Source: Thiotrichales bacterium (GTDB lineage: Bacteria; Pseudomonadota; Gammaproteobacteria; HK1). Taken from it: a DNA stretch of 50,984 bases. Both the position numbers and the translations under genes were made by a program. The notes under the pieces were generated by a model. It saw nothing but the letters and a program-made list of their open reading frames with translations. It searched no databases and had not been told where the DNA came from. The stretch covers positions 1 to 50,984 of the forward strand of contig JAPOSC010000025.1 of assembly GCA_026709935.1 (NCBI GenBank), read 5' to 3'. Positions 28,880 to 37,704 of the stretch are shown piece by piece (position 1 is the stretch's first letter; each line of letters begins with the position of its first letter).

Positions 28880-30409
28880 CTACGGGACCCCGTGGCCGCG
28901 CGCCCTGCGGGCTGGTGGCTCGTGCGTCAGGCTCGCGTCACCCGCTTCCAGATCCGACGGCGTCCATTCGTCCCCGACGAGTTCGGGCGCATCGTACGCA
29001 AGAAGTCCCTGCCAGTGCGCACGGATGTCTTCGGTATAGAGGGTAGCGGCGATCGACCGCGCCAGCACTCGCGCCCCGTCCGACACGGCGGGGATGTCTC
29101 CGCTCACCTTGCCGAGGCTCGCGGTGGCGCCGTGGTTGAAGCAGTACACGTTCTTCAGCCACGGCGCGACGCCCGGCGTCCGCCCCCGGAACGTGAAGTC
29201 CGCCCCGAGGTACGGGAACCGTCCCAACTCGGGGCATTCCTCACCCGGGGGCGGTTTGTAAACATCCTCCCACAGCAGGATGTCACCGGCGGAATCGCCG
29301 AATTCGGTCCGCGCCATCGGGTCGATGGTGAACCCGGTTCCGAGGAGCAGGAAATCCGTTTCAAGTTCCGTGCGGTCCGTGAACGCGAGGTGCACCGCTC
29401 CTTCTCGCGCCTCGGCCGCGACCACGGTCTTCCCGAAATGAAAGTGAGCATGCGCGTGACGGCTGACACGCAGGACGGACTCATGGGGCGCCGGGGTCTG
29501 CGTGGCGGTGGAATACTGCATGAAGCGCCAGCGCCACTCGCGAGACAGCTCGGGAAAGCCACAGGTAAAGCCATGGCTTCCAATCCCCATGAGCTTGTTG
29601 ATCGTCGGCATCTCCTGCCGCCGGATCAGATGCCTGACCTCGGAGGCACCGTGCTCCAGCGCTTCCCCGGCATTGTCCACCGCCGACGCGCCCACGCCGA
29701 CGACCGCCACGCGCTTGCCGCGCAGGGCGTCGAAGTCGATCTCGTCACTGCTGTGCGCCCAGAGGTGATCCGGCAGGTGTGTCACGAACCCGGGGATATT
29801 GGGCTTGCCCACGCCATCGCGACCGGTTGCGAAGACCAGCTTGCGGGTGACCACGGCGCCCGTCCGCGCCCCCGAAAGGCTGAGTCGCAGCCGGTCTCCC
29901 TCGGGCTCCACCCGATCGACGGAGACCCCGTTTTCCACCGGAATGCGGAGGACGCGGCGATACCAGCGGAGGTAGTCCATCCACATCCGGCGCGGGATCT
30001 TGCCGAGCCGATCCCAGCCCGAAGCTCCGAATTGCGCGCGATACCACGCCTGAAACGTCAGCGGGCCGAGGCCGTAGGCCGGGCCGGTCAACTGCTTGGG
30101 CGAACGCAGGGTTTCCATGCGCGCGTACGTGACCCATGGCCCTTCCTTGCCCGCGGGGCTTCGGTCGAATACCCGCAGGCTCGACACGCCACCCATCGTC
30201 AGGGCAAACCACGCGACCATCCCGCACATCCCGCCACCGATGATGACGACATCGGTGGCGCCCGGCGTCGGCGGCACCCAGGGCTTGCCCGGATAGCCGA
30301 GGAATTCCAGCTCCTCCTTCAGGTGCGATTCCAGAGCCGCAAGGCCCCGGCCATCGATTCGGGACTGGTGGTCTTCGGGCATCTCGTGCATTTCAGGCAT
30401 CTCGTGCAT
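28880..30409 (-). CDS. Flavin monooxygenase-like NAD(P)/FAD oxidoreductase (509 aa)
   Basis: The FAD-binding motif GGGMCG is at residues 58-63, and a second Rossmann motif, GVGASA in KRVAVVGVGASAVDNAGEAL, fits NADPH binding. The layout resembles class B flavin monooxygenases, though the FMO fingerprint is not obvious. It may hydroxylate an amine or a ketone. The start is uncertain: in-frame candidates are GTG 30439 and the ATGs at 30409, 30400, 30391 and 30382, none with a good ribosome site. I take 30409 because the GTG lies inside an inverted-repeat element. The N-terminus is a Met/His/Glu repeat (MHEMPEMHEMPEDH). It is last in the opine/ABC operon strand. Confidence 0.8.
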   Translation of the reverse strand: MHEMPEMHEMPEDHQSRIDGRGLAALESHLKEELEFLGYPGKPWVPPTPGATDVVIIGGGMCGMVAWFALTMGGVSSLRVFDRSPAGKEGPWVTYARMETLRSPKQLTGPAYGLGPLTFQAWYRAQFGASGWDRLGKIPRRMWMDYLRWYRRVLRIPVENGVSVDRVEPEGDRLRLSLSGARTGAVVTRKLVFATGRDGVGKPNIPGFVTHLPDHLWAHSSDEIDFDALRGKRVAVVGVGASAVDNAGEALEHGASEVRHLIRRQEMPTINKLMGIGSHGFTCGFPELSREWRWRFMQYSTATQTPAPHESVLRVSRHAHAHFHFGKTVVAAEAREGAVHLAFTDRTELETDFLLLGTGFTIDPMARTEFGDSAGDILLWEDVYKPPPGEECPELGRFPYLGADFTFRGRTPGVAPWLKNVYCFNHGATASLGKVSGDIPAVSDGARVLARSIAATLYTEDIRAHWQGLLAYDAPELVGDEWTPSDLEAGDASLTHEPPARRARGHGVP

Positions 30410-30423
30410 TCCGGCCGTGATCC

Positions 30424-30633
30424 GGCCCGAAAATTTCACCGATTCGCGAAGCGAGGGCGCGTGGATGGTCAGTCAGATTCGCGCCCGCAGCCGTGAATCG
30501 GTGAGAAATGCGCGTCAAGGCGTACGTGAAGAAGACGAGCATTCGGTCGCATTTCTCACAGGTCCTCGAATCGGAGCCGTCCGGGCCTGAACGATTCACC
30601 GATCTTGCCGAGAATCGGTGAATTTTTCGGGCC
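30424..30633. mobile_element. 210-bp element with 22-bp terminal inverted repeats (MITE-like)
   Basis: The ends GGCCCGAAAATTTCACCGAT... (30424-30445) and its inverted partner at 30612-30633 match at 21 of 22 positions. Inside are two further perfect inverted repeats: 10 bp (30594-30603 with 30614-30623) and 12 bp (30501-30512 with 30548-30559). The core AATCGGTGA or its complement appears four times. There is no open reading frame and no clear target-site duplication. It fills the gap between the ATPase gene and the oxidoreductase gene. It could be a miniature transposable element or a structured regulatory or attenuator region. Confidence 0.6.
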
Positions 30634-30691
30634 AGGAGTCGCTCGGATCGGATCTTCACCGCGGTGCTTTCGGAAGTCCTGTCCAATCGCA

Positions 30692-31777
30692 TCAATCGCG
30701 CAGGATGGCCATGGCGTTGAGGTCCCAGCCGGCCCAGACCGTATCGCGGCCGACGTTCTCGGCGGTGGCACCGTCGACATAGGCCCTGAGCATCGCATCC
30801 CCTGCCCCTTCGACGAGAATGTCCAGGGTCACGCGACTGCCCAGGAAAGTCCGCTCCACCACGCGGCCGCACACCGCATTGTCCGTCGACGGCCGTTCGC
30901 GGTGGATTCCGAGCGCTTCGAGCCGCACCGACGCGGTGACCTCATGGCCCGGTCCGGGGGTGCCGCCGGAGGCATGTCCGCGAAGGGCGTACCCACACCA
31001 GTCGAGCGCGACCATCCCGTCCCGGACGTCCGTCACCGTCCCGTCGAGCAGGTTCGTCTCCCCGATGAACTCGGCCACGAATCGACTCTGCGGGTGGAAG
31101 TAGAGCTCCTTCGGAGTGCCGTCCTGTTCGACCCGGCCCTCGTTCAGTACGACGATACGGTCGGACATCGTCAGCGCCTCGTCCTGGTCGTGGGTCACGA
31201 AGAGGAATGTCTTGTCCGTGCGGCGCTGAATGGACTTGAGTTCCTTCTGAACCTGACTGCGCAGCTTCGCGTCGAGCGCCCCGAGCGGCTCGTCGAGCAG
31301 CAGCAGGGCGGGATCCGGCGCCAGCGCGCGGGCAAGGGCCACCCGCTGGCGTTGTCCGCCGGAAAGCTGCCCCGGATACCGTTTGCCGTACTCCGCCAAT
31401 TCGAGAAAAGCCATCAGTTCGTCCAGCCGCCGCTCGATGTCGCGCCGGCCCATGCCCTTCAGCTCCAGACCGAACGCCATGTTCTGGCGTACGTTCATGT
31501 GCGGAAACAGCGCGTAGTCCTGAAACACCATGTTCACGTTGCGCCGGTTCGGCGGCCGGTGGGTGACATCTTCGCCGTCGAGGATCACCCGCCCGGTATC
31601 GGGCGTTTCGAACCCGCCCAGGATGCGCAGGGTCGTGGTCTTTCCGCAGCCCGAAGGCCCGAGCAGAGTCACGAATTCTCCCGGCGCAATGTCCAGCTCC
31701 AGCGTCTCCAGAGCCACCGCCTCCCCGTAGCGCTTGGAGATGCCGTCGAGACGGACGATGGGATGGCGCCCCGTCAT
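30692..31777 (-). CDS. Polyamine-type ABC transporter ATP-binding protein, PotA-like (361 aa)
   Basis: Energises import by the adjacent permeases. Walker A is GPSGCGKT (residues 40-47), the signature is LSGGQRQR and Walker B is LLLLDEPLGALD. A C-terminal TOBE domain (from about residue 280) contains EVTASVRLEALGI. Length is typical of PotA. Its ATG overlaps the upstream permease stop (ATGA, 31774-31777). Substrate class follows the binding protein, not this subunit. Confidence 0.93.
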   Translation of the reverse strand: MTGRHPIVRLDGISKRYGEAVALETLELDIAPGEFVTLLGPSGCGKTTTLRILGGFETPDTGRVILDGEDVTHRPPNRRNVNMVFQDYALFPHMNVRQNMAFGLELKGMGRRDIERRLDELMAFLELAEYGKRYPGQLSGGQRQRVALARALAPDPALLLLDEPLGALDAKLRSQVQKELKSIQRRTDKTFLFVTHDQDEALTMSDRIVVLNEGRVEQDGTPKELYFHPQSRFVAEFIGETNLLDGTVTDVRDGMVALDWCGYALRGHASGGTPGPGHEVTASVRLEALGIHRERPSTDNAVCGRVVERTFLGSRVTLDILVEGAGDAMLRAYVDGATAENVGRDTVWAGWDLNAMAILRD

Positions 31778-32565
31778 CGTTCGGGCGCCCGGTTCATGCG
31801 GCGGGTAAACCGCTCCGCCCACAACCCCAGGGCGGCCGTGAGCACGACCGCAAATGTCGCGATGGCGTTGATTTCCGGGGACATCCCCGAACGCAGCTCG
31901 GCGAATATGAGCACCGGAAGCGTGGGTTGGTAACCCCCGAGGAAGAAGGAGCGAACGAAGTCGTCGAAGCTCAGCAGCAGGCAGAAGATGCTCGCCCCCA
32001 GGATGGCCGGGAGCAGCCAGGGCACCGTGATCCGGAGGAACGTGACGAGCGGGTCGGCTCCGAGGTCGCGCGCGGCCTCGGTCTGGCTGCGCGGAAGGGT
32101 GGACAGGCGCGCCATGACGATGAGGGCGACGAACGGCACGTTGTGGATGGCGTGGGCCCATATGATCGCGAACATGCCGGGCTCGATTCCCAGCAGCCGG
32201 GCATAAATCCGGAACGCGATGGCCGATATGATTCCGGGGACCAGCGCCGGGAGGAGCGCCAGCCCGAACATGGCGGCGCGCCCGAAGAACTTGTGACCGT
32301 CGATCAACAGGGCGATCCAGGTGCCGACCACGATGGAGATCAGCGTGGACAGCACCGCGATGGCGACGGAGTAGCCGAAGGCGGACAGAATCCGGGCGTC
32401 CCCGAAGAGCCCGAGATACCAGTCGAGGGTCCAGGACTTGATGGGAAAGCCAATGAACTTCGAGTCCTTGAATCCCATGAGCATCATGAGCACGAGCGGA
32501 ACGAAGACGTACACCACGAAGGCCCAGTAGCAGCACGAGAACGCGACCCGGACGCCGCGGCTCAT
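31774..32565 (-). CDS. Polyamine-type ABC transporter permease, PotC-like (263 aa)
   Basis: Six membrane helices and an EAA-like cytoplasmic loop (TEAARDLGADPLVTFLRITVPWLLP) identify the second inner-membrane permease. FDDFVRSFFLGG near the end is typical of PotC. It overlaps the PotB-like gene upstream and the ATPase gene downstream by 4 bp each (ATGA), an operon with strict coupling. Confidence 0.92.
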   Translation of the reverse strand: MSRGVRVAFSCCYWAFVVYVFVPLVLMMLMGFKDSKFIGFPIKSWTLDWYLGLFGDARILSAFGYSVAIAVLSTLISIVVGTWIALLIDGHKFFGRAAMFGLALLPALVPGIISAIAFRIYARLLGIEPGMFAIIWAHAIHNVPFVALIVMARLSTLPRSQTEAARDLGADPLVTFLRITVPWLLPAILGASIFCLLLSFDDFVRSFFLGGYQPTLPVLIFAELRSGMSPEINAIATFAVVLTAALGLWAERFTRRMNRAPER

Positions 32566-33539
32566 CGCGTATCTCCCTTGCGCAACGACGTCATGAAGCG
32601 CTGGAAGACGAGGACCAGGACGAGCACCGTAGAGAACATGATGGTGGCGAACGCCGCTCCGGTGGGCCACTCGTCGCCGGCGACATGGAAAAACCCCGCG
32701 ATCGTTTCGGCAAACACCGTCGTGGACGGCCCCCCCAGCAGGACCGGCGTACCGTAGAACCCCGTGGAAATGAGGAACACCAGGATGCAGCCGGACGCGA
32801 TGCCTTCGAGAGTGAGCGGCAACGTGACTCTGCGAAACCGCGTGAACGGACCTGCCCCCAGGTCCGCCGCCGCTTCGCCATAGCTCCTCGGGAGCTTCTC
32901 CAGGGCGGAATAGAGCGGCAGGAGCATGTACAGCGCGGTGAGGTAGATGATGCCGACGCTGATCGAGAACCCCGTGTACATGAACGGTATCGGTCGCTCG
33001 ATCAGGCCGAGCCACTTCAGCAGGAGGTTCACCGCCCCGTTGTTGCCGAGCAGGATCATGATCGCGAAGGTGCGCACGATCTCGCCCACCCAGAACGGTA
33101 TCAACAATAGAAGAAGCATGAGCAACCGATTCCGGCGGCTGACGATCCGGGTCAGGAAGTACGCGACGGGGTAGGTGATGACGAGCGTGGCGAGGGTAAA
33201 TGTCGTGGCGAACACGAGGGTCCGGTAGAACGGCACCCGGTAGAACGCTTCGTCGAAAAATCGCCGGTAGTTTTCCAGGGTGAGCCGGGGCTCGACGCCA
33301 CTGGTCACCGGGTACGCATCGGTGAAGCTGACGTACAGCATCTGGACGATGGGCCCGAGATGCTGGCTCAGTACCCAAATGGCCGGAAAGGCAGCCAGCA
33401 GGAAGAACTGCCGCCGGGGCGACGCACAGACGAGAGCGACGAACGCCTGGTACGGGGCGAACCCGACAAGCTTCCCCCAGCCCGTGGCGCCACCCGCCGG
33501 GGGCTCGGCGCCGGCGCTCGCGTCACCACCGTCGCGCAC
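32562..33539 (-). CDS. Polyamine-type ABC transporter permease, PotB-like (325 aa, GTG start)
   Basis: First permease. About six helices are seen, with the EAA-type loop GEAAADLGAGPFTRFRRVTLPLT in the middle. The GTG at 33539 is the only usable start between an in-frame stop just upstream and the first helix. It lies 92 bp after the binding-protein stop, the longest gap inside this operon, and that gap holds a GC-rich hairpin. Confidence 0.88.
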   Translation of the reverse strand: MRDGGDASAGAEPPAGGATGWGKLVGFAPYQAFVALVCASPRRQFFLLAAFPAIWVLSQHLGPIVQMLYVSFTDAYPVTSGVEPRLTLENYRRFFDEAFYRVPFYRTLVFATTFTLATLVITYPVAYFLTRIVSRRNRLLMLLLLLIPFWVGEIVRTFAIMILLGNNGAVNLLLKWLGLIERPIPFMYTGFSISVGIIYLTALYMLLPLYSALEKLPRSYGEAAADLGAGPFTRFRRVTLPLTLEGIASGCILVFLISTGFYGTPVLLGGPSTTVFAETIAGFFHVAGDEWPTGAAFATIMFSTVLVLVLVFQRFMTSLRKGDTR

Positions 33540-33589
33540 GGATGCAGGGCTCTATTGCGCGCTTGTCACTTGGCCCGACGCGACAAGCC

Positions 33590-33619
33590 CCGCCCCGACG
33601 GCGGGTCGGAGCGGGGCGG
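33590..33619 (-). promoter_or_regulatory. Intercistronic hairpin between binding protein and permease genes
   Basis: An 8-bp GC-only stem (33590-33597 with 33612-33619, 14-base loop) lies just after the binding-protein stop and has no T-run. Such hairpins often protect the upstream mRNA so that more binding protein than permease is made. That role is inferred. Confidence 0.5.
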
Positions 33620-33631
33620 TCGGCGGAGCGA

Positions 33632-34738
33632 TCAGGCGGCCTTGATGGCTTCGACCGCCGGGTCGACCAGGCCGTACTTCATCTCGTTCGCTTCGGCCCG
33701 GAAGAACCTGAGCCCGGCGAGTTCCTCGTCGGTGAACGACGTGGACTTGCGTTCGATCTCGGTGAGATGCCTGGCCGCGTCCTTGTACGTCGAAATGAAG
33801 CCGGACGCGCGCGTCATCATCGCGCCGATCTCCGAAGAGGCGAGAATCGCATCCAGGAAGGTATAGGCATTGTCCGCGTTCGGTCCGTTGTTCGTGACGT
33901 TGTAGGTATAGACGAAGCCGTACGAGCCTTCTTTCGGAATCGTCATGTCCACCGGGAGACCGTCGTTGATCAGCGTCGCGATCGGGCCGTTCCAGGCGTG
34001 TCCGACGACAATGTCCTGGTTGATGAACATCTGCTGCACTTCCGCCCCGCCGTCGTAGTACTTGCGCACCAGCGGCTTCCGGTCGATCAGGTACTGCTTG
34101 GCCTCCTCGACGATCCTTGCCGCTTCCGCCGGGTCGTCGAGGTACGCGACCATGTTCCCGTCGTACCCCAGCTTGAGCATGATGATCGACATCATGTCCT
34201 GGATGATGTACGCGGTCTGCTTCGCATACTTGTCGGCGAACAGGACATCCCAGGACCTGGCCTCCTCGGCGCTGACCACGTCGGTGTTGTAAGCAAGCAC
34301 CTCCATGCCCGACAGGATGGGCGCGCCCCACTTGTTGCCATTGATGGTCGCCCAGTCGGATTCCGAAAACGTGGGATTGATGTTGCCCCAGTGGGTGAGG
34401 CGGTCGGTGTCGAGCGGGGCGAGCAGATCACTGTCGATGAACTGAAGGAACCGGTGACCCGCCACGGTCACGATGTCGGCGGTGGGGTTGGGGGTTTCGG
34501 CGGCAAGCAGGTTGAACTGCTTGCCCTGATCGTCGACGAGACGGATGTTCACCTTGATCCCGGTTTCGGCCTCGAACTGCTCGCGGAAACTGTCCGGGAC
34601 AAAGTTCGCATAAGTCCAGACGTTCACCTCGCCACCCTGTGCATGCGCCCGGCGCAGAATGGCCGGGGCGGACAGGGTGGCAGCGCCGGCGGCGGCGGTA
34701 CCGAGAAAACGGCGTCGGGTATACCTTGGGGTGGTCAT
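33632..34738 (-). CDS. Periplasmic solute-binding protein, PotD/PotF type, Tat-exported (368 aa)
   Basis: Receptor of the importer. The N-terminus YTRRRFLGTAAAG is a twin-arginine signal (Arg8-Arg9-Arg10), followed by a hydrophobic stretch and cleavage near AHA. The mature chain has NVWTYANFVPDSF and FEAETGIKVN, as in spermidine/putrescine family 1 receptors. The ATG is preceded by GAGGAG. Placement 92 bp after the opine dehydrogenase gene suggests the ligand may be an opine or a betaine rather than a simple polyamine. The ligand pocket cannot be judged by eye. Confidence 0.9.
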   Translation of the reverse strand: MTTPRYTRRRFLGTAAAGAATLSAPAILRRAHAQGGEVNVWTYANFVPDSFREQFEAETGIKVNIRLVDDQGKQFNLLAAETPNPTADIVTVAGHRFLQFIDSDLLAPLDTDRLTHWGNINPTFSESDWATINGNKWGAPILSGMEVLAYNTDVVSAEEARSWDVLFADKYAKQTAYIIQDMMSIIMLKLGYDGNMVAYLDDPAEAARIVEEAKQYLIDRKPLVRKYYDGGAEVQQMFINQDIVVGHAWNGPIATLINDGLPVDMTIPKEGSYGFVYTYNVTNNGPNADNAYTFLDAILASSEIGAMMTRASGFISTYKDAARHLTEIERKSTSFTDEELAGLRFFRAEANEMKYGLVDPAVEAIKAA

Positions 34739-34830
34739 GTCGTGTCTCCTCTTTGCAGTCGATGCGTCGTCGTGTCCGTTGCCCGTATTGCCATGTATCG
34801 CCACGTATCGTGGGTCGGATGGCCTTTCGT

Positions 34831-35922
34831 TCATCGTTGCAGCAAGCCGGTGCGGGCGGCGCGCTGGAGATCGCCGATGTCGTGGCGTTGCAGGTTGAGC
34901 GCATTCAGCAGCTCGTTCTCCGCCGTGAAATCCCGTCCATACATCGCGGAGAAGATACGCGACCCGGCGTCGTGGAGCCTCGCCGGACACCCGACGAGCT
35001 CCCCCAGCACGGCGGTGACCACCAGCCCGTAGGGGACATCCTCGATGACGTACCGACTGTTCGCAGTCGCCGGGCCCGTCCCGCCGATGCCCCGTGCGTG
35101 CATGTACTGGTTCATCTCCGAGATCGAGGCGAGCGGTACGTGGTAGGACAAATGAAAGTGCTCGAATACCGTACGTACGTCAAGCGCCAGCGCGGAGGCG
35201 ATGGCCAGTCGTTCCCGGTCGAGCGCTTCCAGCAGGCGGCCCACGTTCGGCGTCACATTCCCGCCCTGGCTCCAGGTTTCGCCGTGTTCCATGCGGGTCA
35301 TGTTGCCAAGGGCGATGCCCATGTGGTTTTGCGGGTTGAGGTTGGAGAGCGAAATCGCGAGCAGCCCGTCGCGCGATTGGAACCGGTCGCCGAAGAGGCG
35401 CCGGCAGAGCGCAAGCCCTTCCTGCGTGCGGCGGTCGGGAACGGTGCACAGATCGACGAGCTTGCGCACGGTATTGATGCGCACTTCGCTCCCCGACTGG
35501 CGACGAGCCGTGACGACGGTCGTGCCCCAGGCCGTGATCGGGACTCCGACCCCGCGCCGATCGAGCAACTGCATCAGGTAGATGGCCCCGAAGGAGGCAT
35601 GGGACGAGATGATGACCGGCTGATCCCGGCGCACATGGGGCGCCATCGCGTCCATGACCGTCTTGTGGCCGTAGGCGGGGAGCGCGAGCACCAGCACCTC
35701 GTTCTCCCGCACGAGCTCTTCCGCGCCCGCCGCCAGGCGCGGGCGGAACGCAGTATCGATGGCCCCGTGCGCGACCAGCGTCCCGCCCCCGGCAAGCGCA
35801 GCCGTCCCCTCACCCGATGGTGACCAGAGCATGGGATCGTGGCCGCGGTCATGCAGCAACGCCGCGGTTCCCATGGCCACGGAACCCGCACCGGCAATGC
35901 CCACCTTCACCGGGTCCGGCAT
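34831..35922 (-). CDS. Opine dehydrogenase, octopine/nopaline type (363 aa)
   Basis: NAD(P)-dependent enzyme that makes or oxidises secondary-amine conjugates of an amino acid and a keto acid. The Rossmann motif GAGSVA is at residues 11-16. The C-terminal half shows the octopine dehydrogenase pattern, including NPQNHMGIALGNMTRMEHG with the conserved His, and later FHLSYHVPLASISEMNQYMH. AGGAG seven bases before ATG 35922 fixes the start. It heads the minus-strand transporter operon and shares a 93-bp divergent region with betC. Substrate is unknown; catabolic use with the transporter is the likely reading. Confidence 0.85.
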   Translation of the reverse strand: MPDPVKVGIAGAGSVAMGTAALLHDRGHDPMLWSPSGEGTAALAGGGTLVAHGAIDTAFRPRLAAGAEELVRENEVLVLALPAYGHKTVMDAMAPHVRRDQPVIISSHASFGAIYLMQLLDRRGVGVPITAWGTTVVTARRQSGSEVRINTVRKLVDLCTVPDRRTQEGLALCRRLFGDRFQSRDGLLAISLSNLNPQNHMGIALGNMTRMEHGETWSQGGNVTPNVGRLLEALDRERLAIASALALDVRTVFEHFHLSYHVPLASISEMNQYMHARGIGGTGPATANSRYVIEDVPYGLVVTAVLGELVGCPARLHDAGSRIFSAMYGRDFTAENELLNALNLQRHDIGDLQRAARTGLLQR

Positions 35923-36015
35923 CCGTAATCTCCTGAGCGGTACCATTGCTTCGTCCTGTCCCGCTTCCCCATACTCCCTCCCGCATTGTCCACCCCCACG
36001 ACAGGAACACCAGCG

Positions 36016-37533
36016 ATGGCCGGATCCCCGAACATTCTTTTCATCATGGCCGACCAGCTCGCGCCGCAGGTGCTGCCCGCGTACGGACACCGGGTGGTGC
36101 GCACTCCGAACCTGGACCGGCTGGCCGAAAGCGGCGTGGTGTTCGAGAACGCCTACTGCAACTTCCCCATATGCGCTCCCGCGCGGTTCTCGATGCTGAG
36201 CGGCCGGCTGCCTTCCCGGATCGGGGCGTTCGACAACGCCACCGAGCTGCCGGCCTCGGTGCCCACCGTGCACCACTATCTGCGCGCCGCCGGCTATCGC
36301 ACCTGCCTTGCGGGCAAGATGCACTTCGTCGGCCCCGATCAGCTCCACGGCTACGAGGATCGCGTCACCACCGACGTCTACCCTGCGGATCTTCTGTGGT
36401 CGCCGGACTGGCGGCTCGACGACGAGAGCTGGCTCGAGTGGTACCACGGCATGGACGCGGTACTCGGAGCCGGGCCGCACCGGCGCAGCGTCAACGTCGC
36501 CTACGACGACGAAGCGGAGTTCGAGGCGGTGCGCTGGCTGCACGAACATGCGGACAGCGGCGACGACCGGCCGTTCGCGCTCACCGTCTCGTTCATCTCC
36601 CCGCACGACCCCTACCTCACACCGCCGCAGTGGTGGGAGCAGTACCGCGACGCCGAGATCGATCCCCCGCGCGTTGCCGACATCCCGCTCGCGGACCGCG
36701 ACCCGCACAGCCGGCGGCACTGGTTCCTCACCGGTCGCCACCGCGAGGCGATCGGCGAGGCGGACGTGCTGCGCATGCGCCGCGCCTATTACGCGGTGAC
36801 GAGCTATGTCGACGCGAAGGTGGGCAGGCTGCTGGAGACCCTGCGGGCAATCGGCGCGGCCGACAACACGCTGGTGGTGTTCACCTCCGATCACGGCGAC
36901 TCGCTGGGCGAACGCGGCCTGTTCTTCAAGATGTCCTTCTTCGAGTGGTCGGTCCGGGTGCCGCTGATCGTGCACGCGCCGTTCGCATTCGCGCCGCGCC
37001 GGGTGCGCGAGAACGTCTCTCACCTCGACCTCTTCCCGACCCTGCTGGAAGCGGCGGGTGACGGCGTCCTCCCCGAGCTGGCCACGCCCGTCGATGGCCG
37101 TTCACTCGTCCCGCTCGCATCGGGCGAGGCGTCGGACTGGCCGGATCTCGTCCGTGCGGAGTACACCGCCGAAGGAGTGCGCTCTCCCCTCTTCATGGTC
37201 CGCCGGGGACGTCACAAGCTCATCGCGGGCGCCGGCGATCCGCCGATGCTCTTCGACCTCGCCGCCGACCCGGACGAGCGCGTGAACCTGGCCGCGAACC
37301 CGGCCGCCGCCGACGTGCGGAGCGCGCTCGAAACGATCCTCACCGAGACCTGGGACGTCGAAGCGCTCGATCGCGCGGTGCGCGAGAGCCAGGCGATCCG
37401 TCGCCTGTTGAGCAAGGCGCTCGACACCGGCGCCCGCACGTCCTGGGACCACCAACCGTACCGCGACGCCTCGCGCCTCTACTTCCGCGAGATGGGAGAC
37501 ATCCAGGACTCCTACTCGGGGTCTCTCCGATAG
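36016..37533 (+). CDS. betC: Choline-sulfatase (505 aa)
   Basis: Hydrolyses choline-O-sulfate to choline and sulfate, giving a precursor of glycine betaine. The type I sulfatase signature is CAPAR at residues 53-57, where Cys53 would become formylglycine, and metal-binding SDHGD is present. The stretch SGKMHFVGPDQLHG-like (here AGKMHFVGPDQLHGYEDR) and the C-terminal tail ESQAIRR...WDHQPY distinguish choline-sulfatases from other sulfatases. No signal peptide, so cytoplasmic. The ATG at 36016 is preceded by AGGA; a TTG ten codons earlier is less likely. No betA, betB or betI is nearby. Confidence 0.92.
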   Translation: MAGSPNILFIMADQLAPQVLPAYGHRVVRTPNLDRLAESGVVFENAYCNFPICAPARFSMLSGRLPSRIGAFDNATELPASVPTVHHYLRAAGYRTCLAGKMHFVGPDQLHGYEDRVTTDVYPADLLWSPDWRLDDESWLEWYHGMDAVLGAGPHRRSVNVAYDDEAEFEAVRWLHEHADSGDDRPFALTVSFISPHDPYLTPPQWWEQYRDAEIDPPRVADIPLADRDPHSRRHWFLTGRHREAIGEADVLRMRRAYYAVTSYVDAKVGRLLETLRAIGAADNTLVVFTSDHGDSLGERGLFFKMSFFEWSVRVPLIVHAPFAFAPRRVRENVSHLDLFPTLLEAAGDGVLPELATPVDGRSLVPLASGEASDWPDLVRAEYTAEGVRSPLFMVRRGRHKLIAGAGDPPMLFDLAADPDERVNLAANPAAADVRSALETILTETWDVEALDRAVRESQAIRRLLSKALDTGARTSWDHQPYRDASRLYFREMGDIQDSYSGSLR

Positions 37534-37704
37534 CCCGGCGCCCGCGCGGAAGTCGGCCGGGGCGACCCGCATGATGTTCAGTCGGCCATTCCTGCCCGCG
37601 CTCCGGGAGATCGGCTCGCGGTGCGATTCCGGCGAGATTTCGACCTCCGAAGCGTCCGGACGGGGTGATTTCGAGATCGTGTTTCGGCCCGGCGGGAACG
37701 GCTG

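Noticed and set aside
28880-30409. Oxidoreductase as trimethylamine monooxygenase
   Set aside because: It has FAD and NAD(P) motifs but not the characteristic Tmm stretches I would expect; only the broad family is supported.
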